Positions 1-7,530 of a stretch of 64,000 nucleotides of DNA are shown here, piece by piece. This DNA is from CAVVAE01 sp963746185. Its GTDB lineage: Bacteria > Actinomycetota > Actinomycetes > Propionibacteriales > Nocardioidaceae. The stretch lies in assembly GCA_963746185.1 (NCBI GenBank), contig CAVVAE010000001.1:124001-188000 (forward strand). The letters run 5' to 3'. The position numbers and the translations under genes were made by a program. The notes beneath the pieces were generated by a model. The model was not told where the DNA came from and ran no database searches. It was given only the letters and a program-made list of their open reading frames with translations. Numbering within the stretch: position 1 is the stretch's first letter; every line of letters begins with the position of its first letter.

Positions 1-1617
1 CTTGACCACGTCATCGGCGTACCAGAACTGCGAGAGTCGCGCCCGGACGCGTTCGACGCCTTGCTTCGGCGCCACGACCCTGTTCTCGTCCTCGCGAGGG
101 GGGATCTCCAGCACCGTCGGATCCTCGCGCGTCAGCATGGTGTAGGTGCGCTCGGGACTGATCGGTTTGTGGATCTCGGCGTAGGCGCCTTCGGGGCTTC
201 GAACGATCACACCTGTCTCGTAGCCGTGCAGCAAGACCTGGAGGTCGTGACGCTGCAACGACAGCGCCCAGCGACGGGCGATGACGAAAGCGAGCACTGG
301 CCCGATGAAGACCGCGAACCGCATGAACCAGGTGACCGCGTTGAGCGACACGTGGAAATGTGTGGCGACGATGTCGTTGCCGCCCGCGATCCAGAGCAGA
401 CCGTATGCGGTGATGCCAGCAGCTCCGAGGCCCGTACGTGTCGGCGCATTGCGCGGGCGCTCGAGCAGGTGATGTTCGCGGTTGTCACCCGTGATCCATT
501 TCTCGATGAACGGATAGGCGCCGAGCGCCGTGAACAGCAGGCCCATCAGCGCCAAGCCGGGGATCATCACGTTCCAGGACACCGTGTAGCCCCATAAGTG
601 GGTTTCCCAGTTGGGCATGATGCGGAGCCCACCTTCGAGCCAGCCCATGTACCAGTCGGGCTGGGAGCCGGCCGTCACCTCAGCAGGGTTGTAGGGGCCG
701 TACATCCAGATCGGGTTGATCTGCATCAGCGCACCCATCAAAGCGGTGACGCCGAAGACCATGAAGAAGAAGCCGCCCGCCTTCGCCGCATAGACCGGCA
801 GCAGCGGGTAGCCCACCACGTTGTTGTTGGTGCGGCCAGGTCCCGGCCACTGGGTGTGCTTCTGGTAGACGAGCAGCAGCATGTGGGCAGAGATCAGCGC
901 CAGCAGGATGCCTGGGATGAGCAGCACGTGCACGGTATAGAGCCGTGGTATGAAGTCGTCGCCGGGGAACTCGCCCCCGAAGACAAAGAACGACAAATAG
1001 GTGCCCACGACCGGGACGGACAGGATCAGCCCTTCGGCGATACGCAGTCCGGTGCCAGAAAGCAGGTCGTCTGGCAGGGAGTAGCCGGCGAATCCCTCGA
1101 TGATCGCGAGCTGCAGCAGGCCAAGACCGATGAGCCAGTTGAGCTCACGTGGCTTGCGGAAGGCGCCGGTGAAGAAGATGCGCAGCATGTGGATCGTCAT
1201 CGCGGCGAGGAAGAGGTTCGCCGACCAGTGGTGCATCTGCCGCATCAGGAGACCACCGCGGACGTCGAAGGAGAGGTCGAGGGTGGAGGCATAGGCCTCC
1301 GACATGGGAATGCCTCGAAGGTTGGCGTAGGACCCCATGTACTCGACTTCGGCCATGCTCGGCTTGAACCACAACGACAGGAAGGTGCCCGTCAGGAGCA
1401 GGATGACGAAGCTCCAGAGCGCGATCTCTCCGAGCATGAACGACCAGTGGTCGGGGAAGACCTTGCGGAGCTGCTTTTTCATCAGCCCGCCCAGCCCGGC
1501 GCGCTCGTCGAGCCAGTTGACGGCTCCGCTTCCGGGTGGTGGCTTCTTCCGCGACTTCGGCTGGGTCTCGGTCGACGTAGTCGACGCGTGGGTCGAGTCA
1601 GGTGTGGACGCGCTCAT
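1..1617 (-). CDS. qcrB: Cytochrome bc1 complex cytochrome b subunit (partial, 3' end outside window)
   Basis: Membrane di-heme cytochrome b of the menaquinol:cytochrome c oxidoreductase (complex III), which in actinobacteria forms a supercomplex with aa3 oxidase. The 539 codons visible begin with ATG at 1617 and run off the left edge. After a ~40-residue polar N-terminus come transmembrane helices with the heme-binding histidine segments (QMHHWSANLF, TIHMLRIFF, and later YTVHVLLIPG and ISAHMLLL), followed by the quinone-site region with YGPYNP. The long C-terminal extension beyond the eight helices is the actinobacterial form of the protein. It is the last gene of qcrC-qcrA-qcrB and starts 7 bp after the qcrA stop, so it should be co-transcribed. 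Confidence 0.96.
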   Translation of the reverse strand, partial: MSASTPDSTHASTTSTETQPKSRKKPPPGSGAVNWLDERAGLGGLMKKQLRKVFPDHWSFMLGEIALWSFVILLLTGTFLSLWFKPSMAEVEYMGSYANLRGIPMSEAYASTLDLSFDVRGGLLMRQMHHWSANLFLAAMTIHMLRIFFTGAFRKPRELNWLIGLGLLQLAIIEGFAGYSLPDDLLSGTGLRIAEGLILSVPVVGTYLSFFVFGGEFPGDDFIPRLYTVHVLLIPGILLALISAHMLLLVYQKHTQWPGPGRTNNNVVGYPLLPVYAAKAGGFFFMVFGVTALMGALMQINPIWMYGPYNPAEVTAGSQPDWYMGWLEGGLRIMPNWETHLWGYTVSWNVMIPGLALMGLLFTALGAYPFIEKWITGDNREHHLLERPRNAPTRTGLGAAGITAYGLLWIAGGNDIVATHFHVSLNAVTWFMRFAVFIGPVLAFVIARRWALSLQRHDLQVLLHGYETGVIVRSPEGAYAEIHKPISPERTYTMLTREDPTVLEIPPREDENRVVAPKQGVERVRARLSQFWYADDVVK

Positions 1618-1624
1618 GTCGAGA

Positions 1625-2731
1625 TCAACCCCGTTCCCAGAAGCTGGCGCCGACCGGCTCGTGGAAGCCGCTCATCGCGATGATGTAGCCCTCGTCGTCG
1701 ACCCCGATGGGCAGCTGCGGCAGCGGACGCGCCGCGGGTCCGAACAAGACCTTGCCGTTGTCGGCCAGGTCGAAGGTCGACTGGTGACAGGGACAGAGCA
1801 CCTGATGGGTCCGCTGATCCCACAGGCTGATCGGGCAGCCGACGTGCGTGCAGATCTTGGAGTAGCACAAGATCCCGTCGATGCCCCAGTTCTCCTTGCC
1901 CTTGGCGGGCGTGATGTCGTCGGGGGCCATCCGTACGACGATGACGGCGGCCTTGGCCCTCTCGATCTGCAGCTCAACGCCCTCGTACTCCGCGGGCACC
2001 GTGTTGCCGTCGGCATCCTCATGCTCGAAGAACAGGTCTGGCTCGGCATTGACGAGCTGTCCGATCATCAGGTCGGCGGGAGTGAGCGGCTTGCCGTCGA
2101 CGTCTTGGACGACGCGAACGCCCTTCGTCCACACCGTCTCCTCGAGTTTGGTGCCGGGCAAAGGACCAAGGTCGCGAAGGAGCACGATGGTGGGCAGTCC
2201 GAGAAGCCCGACGCCGCCGAGAAGGCTGTTCCGGATCATCTTGCGGCGGCCGAAGCCCGACTCTTCCACGCCTACCTCAAAGGCAGCCAGAGACTCGGCG
2301 CGGTCCTCGGGTGCGGACGCGGTGGGGTGGCGGTACTCGATGATCTCCTGGTCGGCCATCAACTTGCGGGCCCACTGGATCGCGCCGGCGCCGAGAAGCA
2401 CCAGGGCCAGGCCCATCGTCAGGCCGAGGGCGAGGTTGGAGGCGCCGTAGCCAAAGATCGTGTCGCCGTCGACCCCGTTGTCGATCGCGAAGTACGCCAC
2501 GCAGAACAGGATCGAGAACACTCCAGCGAGGCTGAACATCGCCACGATCTGCCGCTCGGCGCGTTTTTCGAGCTTCGGGTCGACGTCGGTCGGGCGAGGG
2601 AGGTGCTCAGGTAGGCCGGGGTCGGCGAGTGGGCCCTCGTGGGGAGCCGGGACCAACGAGTCGTCATGCCGTCCTTCGTAGTCCTCGGGGTTGTCTTTGC
2701 CGGCTTTCCGGTGCGCAAACTCGTCGGTCAC
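1625..2731 (-). CDS. qcrA: Cytochrome bc1 complex Rieske iron-sulfur subunit
   Basis: Carries the [2Fe-2S] cluster that passes electrons from menaquinol to the diheme cytochrome c. The 368-aa protein has a charged N-terminus, three hydrophobic helices (about 61-85, 97-120 and 168-186; three rather than one is the actinobacterial form) and a C-terminal Rieske fold. Cluster ligands are visible as C294-T-H296 and C313-P-C315-H316, with C299/C315 as the structural disulfide pair. The start overlaps the qcrC stop by 4 bp (ATGA), so the two are translationally coupled, and qcrB follows 7 bp downstream. Confidence 0.97.
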   Translation of the reverse strand: MTDEFAHRKAGKDNPEDYEGRHDDSLVPAPHEGPLADPGLPEHLPRPTDVDPKLEKRAERQIVAMFSLAGVFSILFCVAYFAIDNGVDGDTIFGYGASNLALGLTMGLALVLLGAGAIQWARKLMADQEIIEYRHPTASAPEDRAESLAAFEVGVEESGFGRRKMIRNSLLGGVGLLGLPTIVLLRDLGPLPGTKLEETVWTKGVRVVQDVDGKPLTPADLMIGQLVNAEPDLFFEHEDADGNTVPAEYEGVELQIERAKAAVIVVRMAPDDITPAKGKENWGIDGILCYSKICTHVGCPISLWDQRTHQVLCPCHQSTFDLADNGKVLFGPAARPLPQLPIGVDDEGYIIAMSGFHEPVGASFWERG

Positions 2732-3561
2732 GGTCGTTTCTTCCCCACACGCACGCCATCATTTGCGATCCAGACGGTCACGAGAACCAGGCTACCGATG
2801 CCCAGCAGCCAGCCCCACAGACCCTCACTGACCGGGCCCATGCTGCCCAACCTGGATCCGCCGTACGCCGTCTGCGTCTTGAGCATGGTGATGTAGGCGA
2901 CGATGTCGCGCTTCTCTTCTGGGGTGAGCACCTCGTCGGAGAAGACCGGCATCTGCTGCGGCCCCGTGAGCATCGCCTCGATCATGTGCTTGGGGCTGAC
3001 GTCCCTCAGGTTGGGCGCCTGGCCGCCATGGGCGAGCGCGCCGCCGGACGCCGCGAAGTTGTGGCACGCCGTGCAGTTGGTGCGGAAGAACGCGCCACCA
3101 CGGACGATCTGCTCCACGGTCGCGTCGCTGACGTCGTACTCGGACTCCTCGGGGATCGCTGGTCCGGGGCCGAGCGAGGCGACGAACGCCGCGAGGGCCT
3201 CGACCTCCTCGTCGGTGTAGGCCGCGTTCTTTTGGGGAATCTGGATGCCGGGCTGTTGGGCGGGCATCCGCCCCGTGCCGACCTGGAAGTCCACGGCAGC
3301 AGCCCCCACACCGATGAGCGGCGGCCCGTAGTTGCTGCCGTCCTTGTTGACGATCCCTTCGCCGTTCATCCCATGGCAGGAGGAGCAGCCGACGACGAAG
3401 AGCGCCCGGCCCTGCTCTATTAGGTCTTCGTCGGACTTCGAGGACTGGCCGGCGACGGCAGGGCGGAACGCGGCGTACAGCGCAGCCGTGACTACGAGAC
3501 CCAGCAGGACAACCACGAGACCCGCGAGCGGGTGACGCCGTCGCGTCGACAGGAACTTCAC
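2728..3561 (-). CDS. qcrC: Cytochrome bc1 complex diheme cytochrome c subunit
   Basis: Diheme cytochrome c that links complex III directly to the aa3 oxidase in actinobacteria, which lack a soluble cytochrome c. The 277-aa protein has an N-terminal hydrophobic anchor (about 12-32), two c-type heme motifs (C59-S-S-C62-H63 and C163-T-A-C166-H167) and a C-terminal transmembrane helix (about 248-268). Length and layout match QcrC. First gene of qcrCAB, 45 bp downstream of ctaE on the same strand, so probably one respiratory operon. Confidence 0.97.
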   Translation of the reverse strand: MKFLSTRRRHPLAGLVVVLLGLVVTAALYAAFRPAVAGQSSKSDEDLIEQGRALFVVGCSSCHGMNGEGIVNKDGSNYGPPLIGVGAAAVDFQVGTGRMPAQQPGIQIPQKNAAYTDEEVEALAAFVASLGPGPAIPEESEYDVSDATVEQIVRGGAFFRTNCTACHNFAASGGALAHGGQAPNLRDVSPKHMIEAMLTGPQQMPVFSDEVLTPEEKRDIVAYITMLKTQTAYGGSRLGSMGPVSEGLWGWLLGIGSLVLVTVWIANDGVRVGKKRP

Positions 3562-3606
3562 GGAGCGTGTCCCTTCCCTTCCGATTTCAGCGGAGTCCGC
3601 CGGTGG

Positions 3607-4245
3607 CTATTGGAGCAGGTAGATGGTCGCGAACAACCCGATCCAGACGACATCGACGAAGTGCCAGTAGTACGACACGACGATCGCGGTGACCGCTTGC
3701 TCATGGGTGAACGTGCGGGCCATGTAGGTGCGGCCGAGCACGAAGAGGAAGGCGATGAGTCCGCCGGTCACGTGGATTCCGTGGAACCCGGTGGTCAAGT
3801 AGAAGATCGAGCCGTACGCCGACGACGGGATCGTGACATTCTCCCTGAATAGCTCGGAATACTCATAGACCTGGCCGCCGATGAAGAACGAGCCCATCAC
3901 GTAGGTGAGGATGAACCACTCGCGAAGGCCCCACTTGGCGACCTCGAAGACGCGCCCTGATCGCCCGACCTGACCTCGCTCTGCAGCGAACACTCCCAGT
4001 TGGCAGGTGACTGAACTGAGCACCAGCACAGTGGTGTTGACGGAGGCGAAGGGAACGTTGAGCTTCTCGGTCTCCTGCGCCCACAACTCAGGCGAGACAC
4101 CCCGGATCGTGAAGTACGCGGCGAACAGCGCCGCAAAGAACATCAGCTCGCTGGCAAGCCAGACGATCGTGCCAACGCTGACCATGCTGGGCCGGTCATG
4201 TTGGCCGTGGAGCCGCGAAGCGGGGATCGCCGTTGAAGTCGCCAC
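3607..4245 (-). CDS. ctaE: Cytochrome c oxidase subunit III
   Basis: Membrane subunit III of the aa3-type terminal oxidase. The open frame extends far upstream, but the homologous protein starts at the GTG at 4245 (V-A-T-S-T-A-I-P), giving 212 aa, the usual length for the five-helix actinobacterial form. Helices are visible around VGTIVWLASELMFFAALFA, VNTTVLVLSSVTCQLGVFA, WFILTYVMGSFFIGGQVYEY, FHGIHVTGGLIAFLFVLGRT and the C-terminal WIGLFATIYLL. No strong Shine-Dalgarno precedes the GTG. Divergent from the CtaG-like gene at 4327; the upstream frame extension is antisense to that gene and is rejected. Confidence 0.94.
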   Translation of the reverse strand: MATSTAIPASRLHGQHDRPSMVSVGTIVWLASELMFFAALFAAYFTIRGVSPELWAQETEKLNVPFASVNTTVLVLSSVTCQLGVFAAERGQVGRSGRVFEVAKWGLREWFILTYVMGSFFIGGQVYEYSELFRENVTIPSSAYGSIFYLTTGFHGIHVTGGLIAFLFVLGRTYMARTFTHEQAVTAIVVSYYWHFVDVVWIGLFATIYLLQ

Positions 4246-4313
4246 GGGGCCATTATGTCTGTACGTCAACCCCGTGGCACGGCGACCCCCCGCCGGTCTC
4301 TGCACGAAGTCTC

Positions 4314-4319
4314 TAGGCT
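4314..4319 (+). promoter_or_regulatory. Putative -10 box (TAGGCT) of a leaderless promoter
   Basis: TAGGCT lies 7 nt before the GTG at 4327, the spacing expected when the first base of the start codon is the transcription start. This supports 4327 rather than the more upstream ATG at 4255 as the start of the following gene. No convincing -35 element was identified. Confidence 0.4.
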
Positions 4320-4326
4320 GGCTGGT

Positions 4327-5235
4327 GTGACATTTCTGGCGCACGCCGAGCACGGCGACTCGATCCCTGCGATCAGCCTTGACCGGGTCCTTACGGCATG
4401 GACGTTCGAGCCGCTTCCGGTCGCGGTCATCGTGCTGTCCGGCGCGCTCTACCTGTACGGCGTTTGGACCTTGCGCAGGCGCGGAGACCATTGGTCGGCC
4501 TTCCGCACTTTGGCGTTCTGCGGGCTTGGGCTCGGGTCTTTGGCGGTGGCAACGTGCTCGTCGCTGGCGACGTACGACACGGTGCTGTTGAGCATGCACA
4601 TGGCTCAGCACATGGTGTTGTCGATGCTCGTACCGGTGTTCCTCGCGTTGGGTGCGCCCGTAACCCTGGCGCTCCGCACGCTGCCATCCGGTGGCCGCCG
4701 GGGGCTGTTGGCGGTGCTGCACAGCCGGGTGGCGGCCGTGCTCACGTTCCCGCCGGTGGCGTTCACGCTCTTCGTTGCGAGCCCGTGGGTGCTCTACTTC
4801 TCGGGCTGGTATGAGGCGACGCTGCGGTCGCCTGCGCTGCACGACCTGCTCCACGTGCACTTCGTCATCGTCGGCTGCCTCTTCTTCTGGCCGCTGCTCG
4901 GCCTCGACCCGGTGCCGGGCCGAGTGCCCTACCCGTTCCGGATGCTCACGGTGTTTGCCACCCTCCCGTTCCACGCGTTCCTCGGCATCACGATCATGTC
5001 GACGGAGACACTCATTGCTCTGGACTGGTATGAGTCGTTCGAGCGCACGTGGCCGCCGACCATCGCCGACGACCAGGCCCTGGCCGGGTCGATCCTGTGG
5101 GCGTCAGGCGACGTGGTGGGACTGGTCATCTTCGGCGTGCTGTTCGCTCAATGGGTGCGGCAGAGCCAGCGCGAGGCCGAACGAGAGGACCGGCGGCTAG
5201 ACCGTGAGGAAGCCGCCCGCGAAGCTGCCCGGTAG
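4327..5235 (+). CDS. Cytochrome c oxidase assembly protein, CtaG/caa3 family
   Basis: Polytopic membrane protein of the caa3_CtaG family, implicated in cytochrome oxidase copper-centre assembly. The 302-aa protein has about seven helices, beginning with LPVAVIVLSGALYLYGVW, and family-typical MHMAQHMVLSMLVP, LHVHFVIVGCLFFWPLLGLDP and PFHAFLGITIMS segments. The conserved histidines and methionines in these helices suit a copper-related role. The C-terminus is charged (EAEREDRRLDREEAARE). The frame is open from 4255, but the homologous region and a -10 box favour the GTG at 4327. Its place opposite ctaE-qcrCAB fits oxidase biogenesis. Confidence 0.85.
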   Translation: MTFLAHAEHGDSIPAISLDRVLTAWTFEPLPVAVIVLSGALYLYGVWTLRRRGDHWSAFRTLAFCGLGLGSLAVATCSSLATYDTVLLSMHMAQHMVLSMLVPVFLALGAPVTLALRTLPSGGRRGLLAVLHSRVAAVLTFPPVAFTLFVASPWVLYFSGWYEATLRSPALHDLLHVHFVIVGCLFFWPLLGLDPVPGRVPYPFRMLTVFATLPFHAFLGITIMSTETLIALDWYESFERTWPPTIADDQALAGSILWASGDVVGLVIFGVLFAQWVRQSQREAEREDRRLDREEAAREAAR

Positions 5236-5281
5236 CATCGCGGGAGCAGAGTTCCCGGCATGACGAGGCAGGTCACCGCAG

Positions 5282-5674
5282 ATGAAGGTGCTGGTCTACA
5301 GCGACGACTCCAACACCCGCAGCGACGTCCGGCTTGCCCTCGGCAAGCGTCCGCATCCCGACCTGCCGGAGCTGGAGTACGTCGAGTGCGCCACCGAACC
5401 CGTGGTGATCGCCACCATGGACGCCCGTGAGATCGATTTGGCCATCCTCGATGGCGAGGCCGTTCCCGCCGGGGGGATGGGCATCTGCCGCCAGCTCAAG
5501 GACGAGATCTACCGCTGTCCGCCCGTGATCGTGCTGACTGGTCGGCGCGAGGACGGCTGGCTGGCGACGTGGTCACGTGCCGAGGCCGCCGTACCCCACC
5601 CGATCGACCCGATCGTGCTCGCCGAGACCGTCATCCGGTTGCTGCGGCCGCGGGCCGAGCTGACACCCGGCTAG
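5282..5674 (+). CDS. Stand-alone response-regulator receiver-like protein
   Basis: 130-aa protein with the alternating beta/alpha pattern of a receiver domain: acidic pocket near S7-D8-D9, a candidate phospho-acceptor D57 in LAILDGEA, and a beta-4/alpha-4 region VIVLTGRRED with the conserved Thr. The lysine that normally ends beta-5 is not obvious (VPHPIDP instead), so phosphorylation is uncertain. There is no output domain and no adjacent kinase. It ends 6 bp before trpD and is probably co-transcribed with it. A TAGCAT box at 5233-5238 may be its -10 element. Confidence 0.7.
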   Translation: MKVLVYSDDSNTRSDVRLALGKRPHPDLPELEYVECATEPVVIATMDAREIDLAILDGEAVPAGGMGICRQLKDEIYRCPPVIVLTGRREDGWLATWSRAEAAVPHPIDPIVLAETVIRLLRPRAELTPG

Positions 5675-5680
5675 TGGCCT

Positions 5681-6733
5681 GTGATGGCTGATACGGACGG
5701 CCGGCCGGAGGCCACCTGGCCTGAGGTGCTGTCGGCGCTGATTGCCCGCTCCGACCTCAGCGCCGCCCAGACTGGTTGGGTGATGCGCCAGATCCTGTCC
5801 GGCGATGCGACCCCGTCGCAGATCGCCGGTTTCGCTGTCGCTCTGCGGTCGAAAGGCGAAACGGTCGAAGAGGTCGAGGGCCTGGTCGAGACGATGTATG
5901 AGTTCGCAGCCCCGCTCGAGTACGACGGCCGCGCGGTCGACATCGTCGGCACCGGCGGCGACCGGTCCCACACCGTCAACATCTCGACGATGGCGGCGCT
6001 CGTCACCGCTGGCGCGGGAGTGCCGGTCGTCAAGCATGGCAACCGGGCAGCGTCATCGTCCTGCGGGTCGGCGGACGTGCTCGAGGGGCTTGGCATTCCG
6101 CTCGACCTGCCGGCCAGTCGGGTCGGCGAGATCGCCCGGGAGATCGGCCTGACGTTTTGCTTCGCTCCGATCTTCCACTCCGCGCTGCGTCATTCCGCCG
6201 TCCCGCGACGCGAGCTCGGCGTGGCGACGACGTTCAACTTCCTGGGGCCGCTGGCCAACCCGTCGCGTCCGGCCGCCCAGGCTGTGGGCGTCGCGGATGC
6301 GCGACTCGCGTCGATCATCGCGGCAGTGTTGGCCAAGCGCGGCGTCGACGGTTTCGTCTTCCGCGGCCACGACGGCCTCGACGAGCTCACCACGACGACC
6401 ACGTCGCAGATCTGGTCGATCGTCGATGGCGTCGTGAGCGAGCAGGAACTGGACCCGACGGAACTCGGGCTTCCGCTGGTACAGCCGGCTGAGCTGAAGG
6501 GCGGTGACGTGGCGTTCAACGTCAACGTCGTCCGCCGCGTCGTCGAGGGTGACGCTGGGCCGGTCCGGGACGCCGTACTCCTCAACGCGGCTGCCGGCAT
6601 CGCGGCCTACGACGTGACGGACAAGCCGCTCGTGGAACGGCTGGCGGCTGGCCTCGAAAGGGCGGCCGACGCCGTCGACTCCGGCGCCGCCAAAACCAAA
6701 CTCACTGCCTGGGTGAGCGCCGCTACTCGCTGA
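5681..6733 (+). CDS. trpD: Anthranilate phosphoribosyltransferase
   Basis: Transfers phosphoribose from PRPP to anthranilate, the second step of tryptophan synthesis. The 350-aa protein shows the PRPP/Mg-binding G90TGGD94 loop, the K118HGNR motif and the following SSSCGSADVLEGLG segment, plus the LGPLANP region, all hallmarks of TrpD. GTG 5681 and ATG 5684 are adjacent possible starts. It stands alone from other trp genes, next to the respiratory locus, an arrangement I recall from other actinobacteria. Ten bases after the stop begins a 68-bp inverted-repeat element that recurs at the far end of the window. Confidence 0.96.
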   Translation: MMADTDGRPEATWPEVLSALIARSDLSAAQTGWVMRQILSGDATPSQIAGFAVALRSKGETVEEVEGLVETMYEFAAPLEYDGRAVDIVGTGGDRSHTVNISTMAALVTAGAGVPVVKHGNRAASSSCGSADVLEGLGIPLDLPASRVGEIAREIGLTFCFAPIFHSALRHSAVPRRELGVATTFNFLGPLANPSRPAAQAVGVADARLASIIAAVLAKRGVDGFVFRGHDGLDELTTTTTSQIWSIVDGVVSEQELDPTELGLPLVQPAELKGGDVAFNVNVVRRVVEGDAGPVRDAVLLNAAAGIAAYDVTDKPLVERLAAGLERAADAVDSGAAKTKLTAWVSAATR

Positions 6734-6742
6734 CCGTCGTGA

Positions 6743-6810
6743 ATTTGCCTTGTTTACAAGCCAAAGAGCTTGTTAACAAGGCAAATCTGCCTTGCAGAGT
6801 GTGGGTTTGC
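6743..6810. repeat. Dispersed intergenic inverted-repeat element, copy 1
   Basis: AT-rich island between convergent trpD and the Lrp-like gene. Left arm ATTTGCCTTGTTTACAAG (6743-6760), 8-nt loop CCAAAGAG, right arm CTTGTTAACAAGGCAAAT (6769-6786): 18-nt arms with one mismatch. It continues with a conserved tail (6787-6810) that contains another TGCCTTG half-site. Copy 2 at 63867-63934 differs at about 6 of 68 positions. No U-tract follows the stem on either strand, so it is not a classical terminator, though a bidirectional stem-loop role at these 3' ends remains possible. Confidence 0.9.
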
Positions 6811-6847
6811 GATTGCAGTGTCCACGGGGTGGACGGCAGTCCCTCTT

Positions 6848-7129
6848 CTACTCCTCAGCACCCAGGGAGAAGGCGGCCTCGAGGTCGTGGCTGGAGTAAG
6901 TACGGAACGCGATGTGGGTCTCCGTCGAGAGCACCCCGCTCACCTTGTTGATGTGGTCAGGAACCAGATCGGCGACGTCGTCATGCTTGCGGACGCGAAG
7001 GAGGGCGATCAGGTCGATACCGCCAGTGACTGAATAGACCTCGCTGACACCGCTGATCGACGCAATCTCTTGTGCGACCTCGGGGATCTTGGCGACGTCG
7101 GCCTTGATGAACACGATGGCGGTGATCAC
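6848..7129 (-). CDS. Lrp/AsnC-type ligand-binding domain protein (stand-alone, no DNA-binding domain)
   Basis: 93-aa protein made only of the RAM/AsnC ligand-binding domain (beta-alpha-beta pattern MITAIVFIKADVAK, then VSEVYSVTGGIDLIALLRV and HINKVSGVLSTETHIAFR). The helix-turn-helix that full-length Lrp/AsnC regulators carry is absent. Such proteins form dimers or higher oligomers and may bind amino acids or modulate a full regulator; its partner is unknown. Starts at GTG 7129 with a GGAG Shine-Dalgarno a few bases upstream. Convergent with trpD, which makes an amino-acid-sensing role tempting but unproven. Confidence 0.85.
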   Translation of the reverse strand: MITAIVFIKADVAKIPEVAQEIASISGVSEVYSVTGGIDLIALLRVRKHDDVADLVPDHINKVSGVLSTETHIAFRTYSSHDLEAAFSLGAEE

Positions 7130-7190
7130 GGCGGCTCCTCGATGAGAGTGGGTACGCCGATGAGCCTAACGTCCGTCGCCGGCCGCGGCT

Positions 7191-7481
7191 TCAGGAGGCG
7201 AGCAGGTCGGCGTACTCCGGGTGCTGCTCGATGTACCAGACGTAGAACCCGCAGACCGGTCGGACAATGCGGCCGCCTTCGGCGGCGCGTGCGTCGTCGA
7301 GGGAGACCCTGGCCATCTCCGAGGCGATTCCCTGTTTGGCGTACTGCGGGAACACGCGGGCGTGGGTGAAGGAGATGACGCCGTCCCTCAGCTGATAGTC
7401 GGAGTAGCCGACCAGTTCACCGTCGATCCTCGCTTCGTAGCGCCCACGATCGGGGACGTTTCGGATCTGGACGTCAGTCAT
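7191..7481 (-). CDS. GNAT-family N-acetyltransferase, YjdJ type
   Basis: 96-aa single-domain acetyltransferase-like protein of the short GNAT subfamily. It shows the acetyl-CoA loop region (HARVFPQYAKQGIASEMARVSLDDAR, where Q-x-x-G-x-A stands for the usual R/Q-x-x-G-x-G/A) and the C-terminal signature VRPVCGFYVWYIEQHPEY. Substrate unknown. It lies 61 bp upstream of the Lrp-like gene on the same strand, and an operon is possible. Starts at ATG 7481. Confidence 0.86.
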   Translation of the reverse strand: MTDVQIRNVPDRGRYEARIDGELVGYSDYQLRDGVISFTHARVFPQYAKQGIASEMARVSLDDARAAEGGRIVRPVCGFYVWYIEQHPEYADLLAS

Positions 7482-7530
7482 GCGGTCAAGCGTAGTTTGC
7501 GTCCAAAACTATGGCTGGCCGAAGCACGCG

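Noticed and set aside
598..2614. Long plus-strand open frames opposite qcrB/qcrA
   Set aside because: They mirror the genuine qcrB and qcrA frames, which carry all heme and Rieske ligands.
4246..4974. N-terminal extension of ctaE by 243 codons
   Set aside because: Arg/His/Gln-rich low-information sequence antisense to the CtaG-like gene; homology to subunit III starts only at the GTG at 4245.
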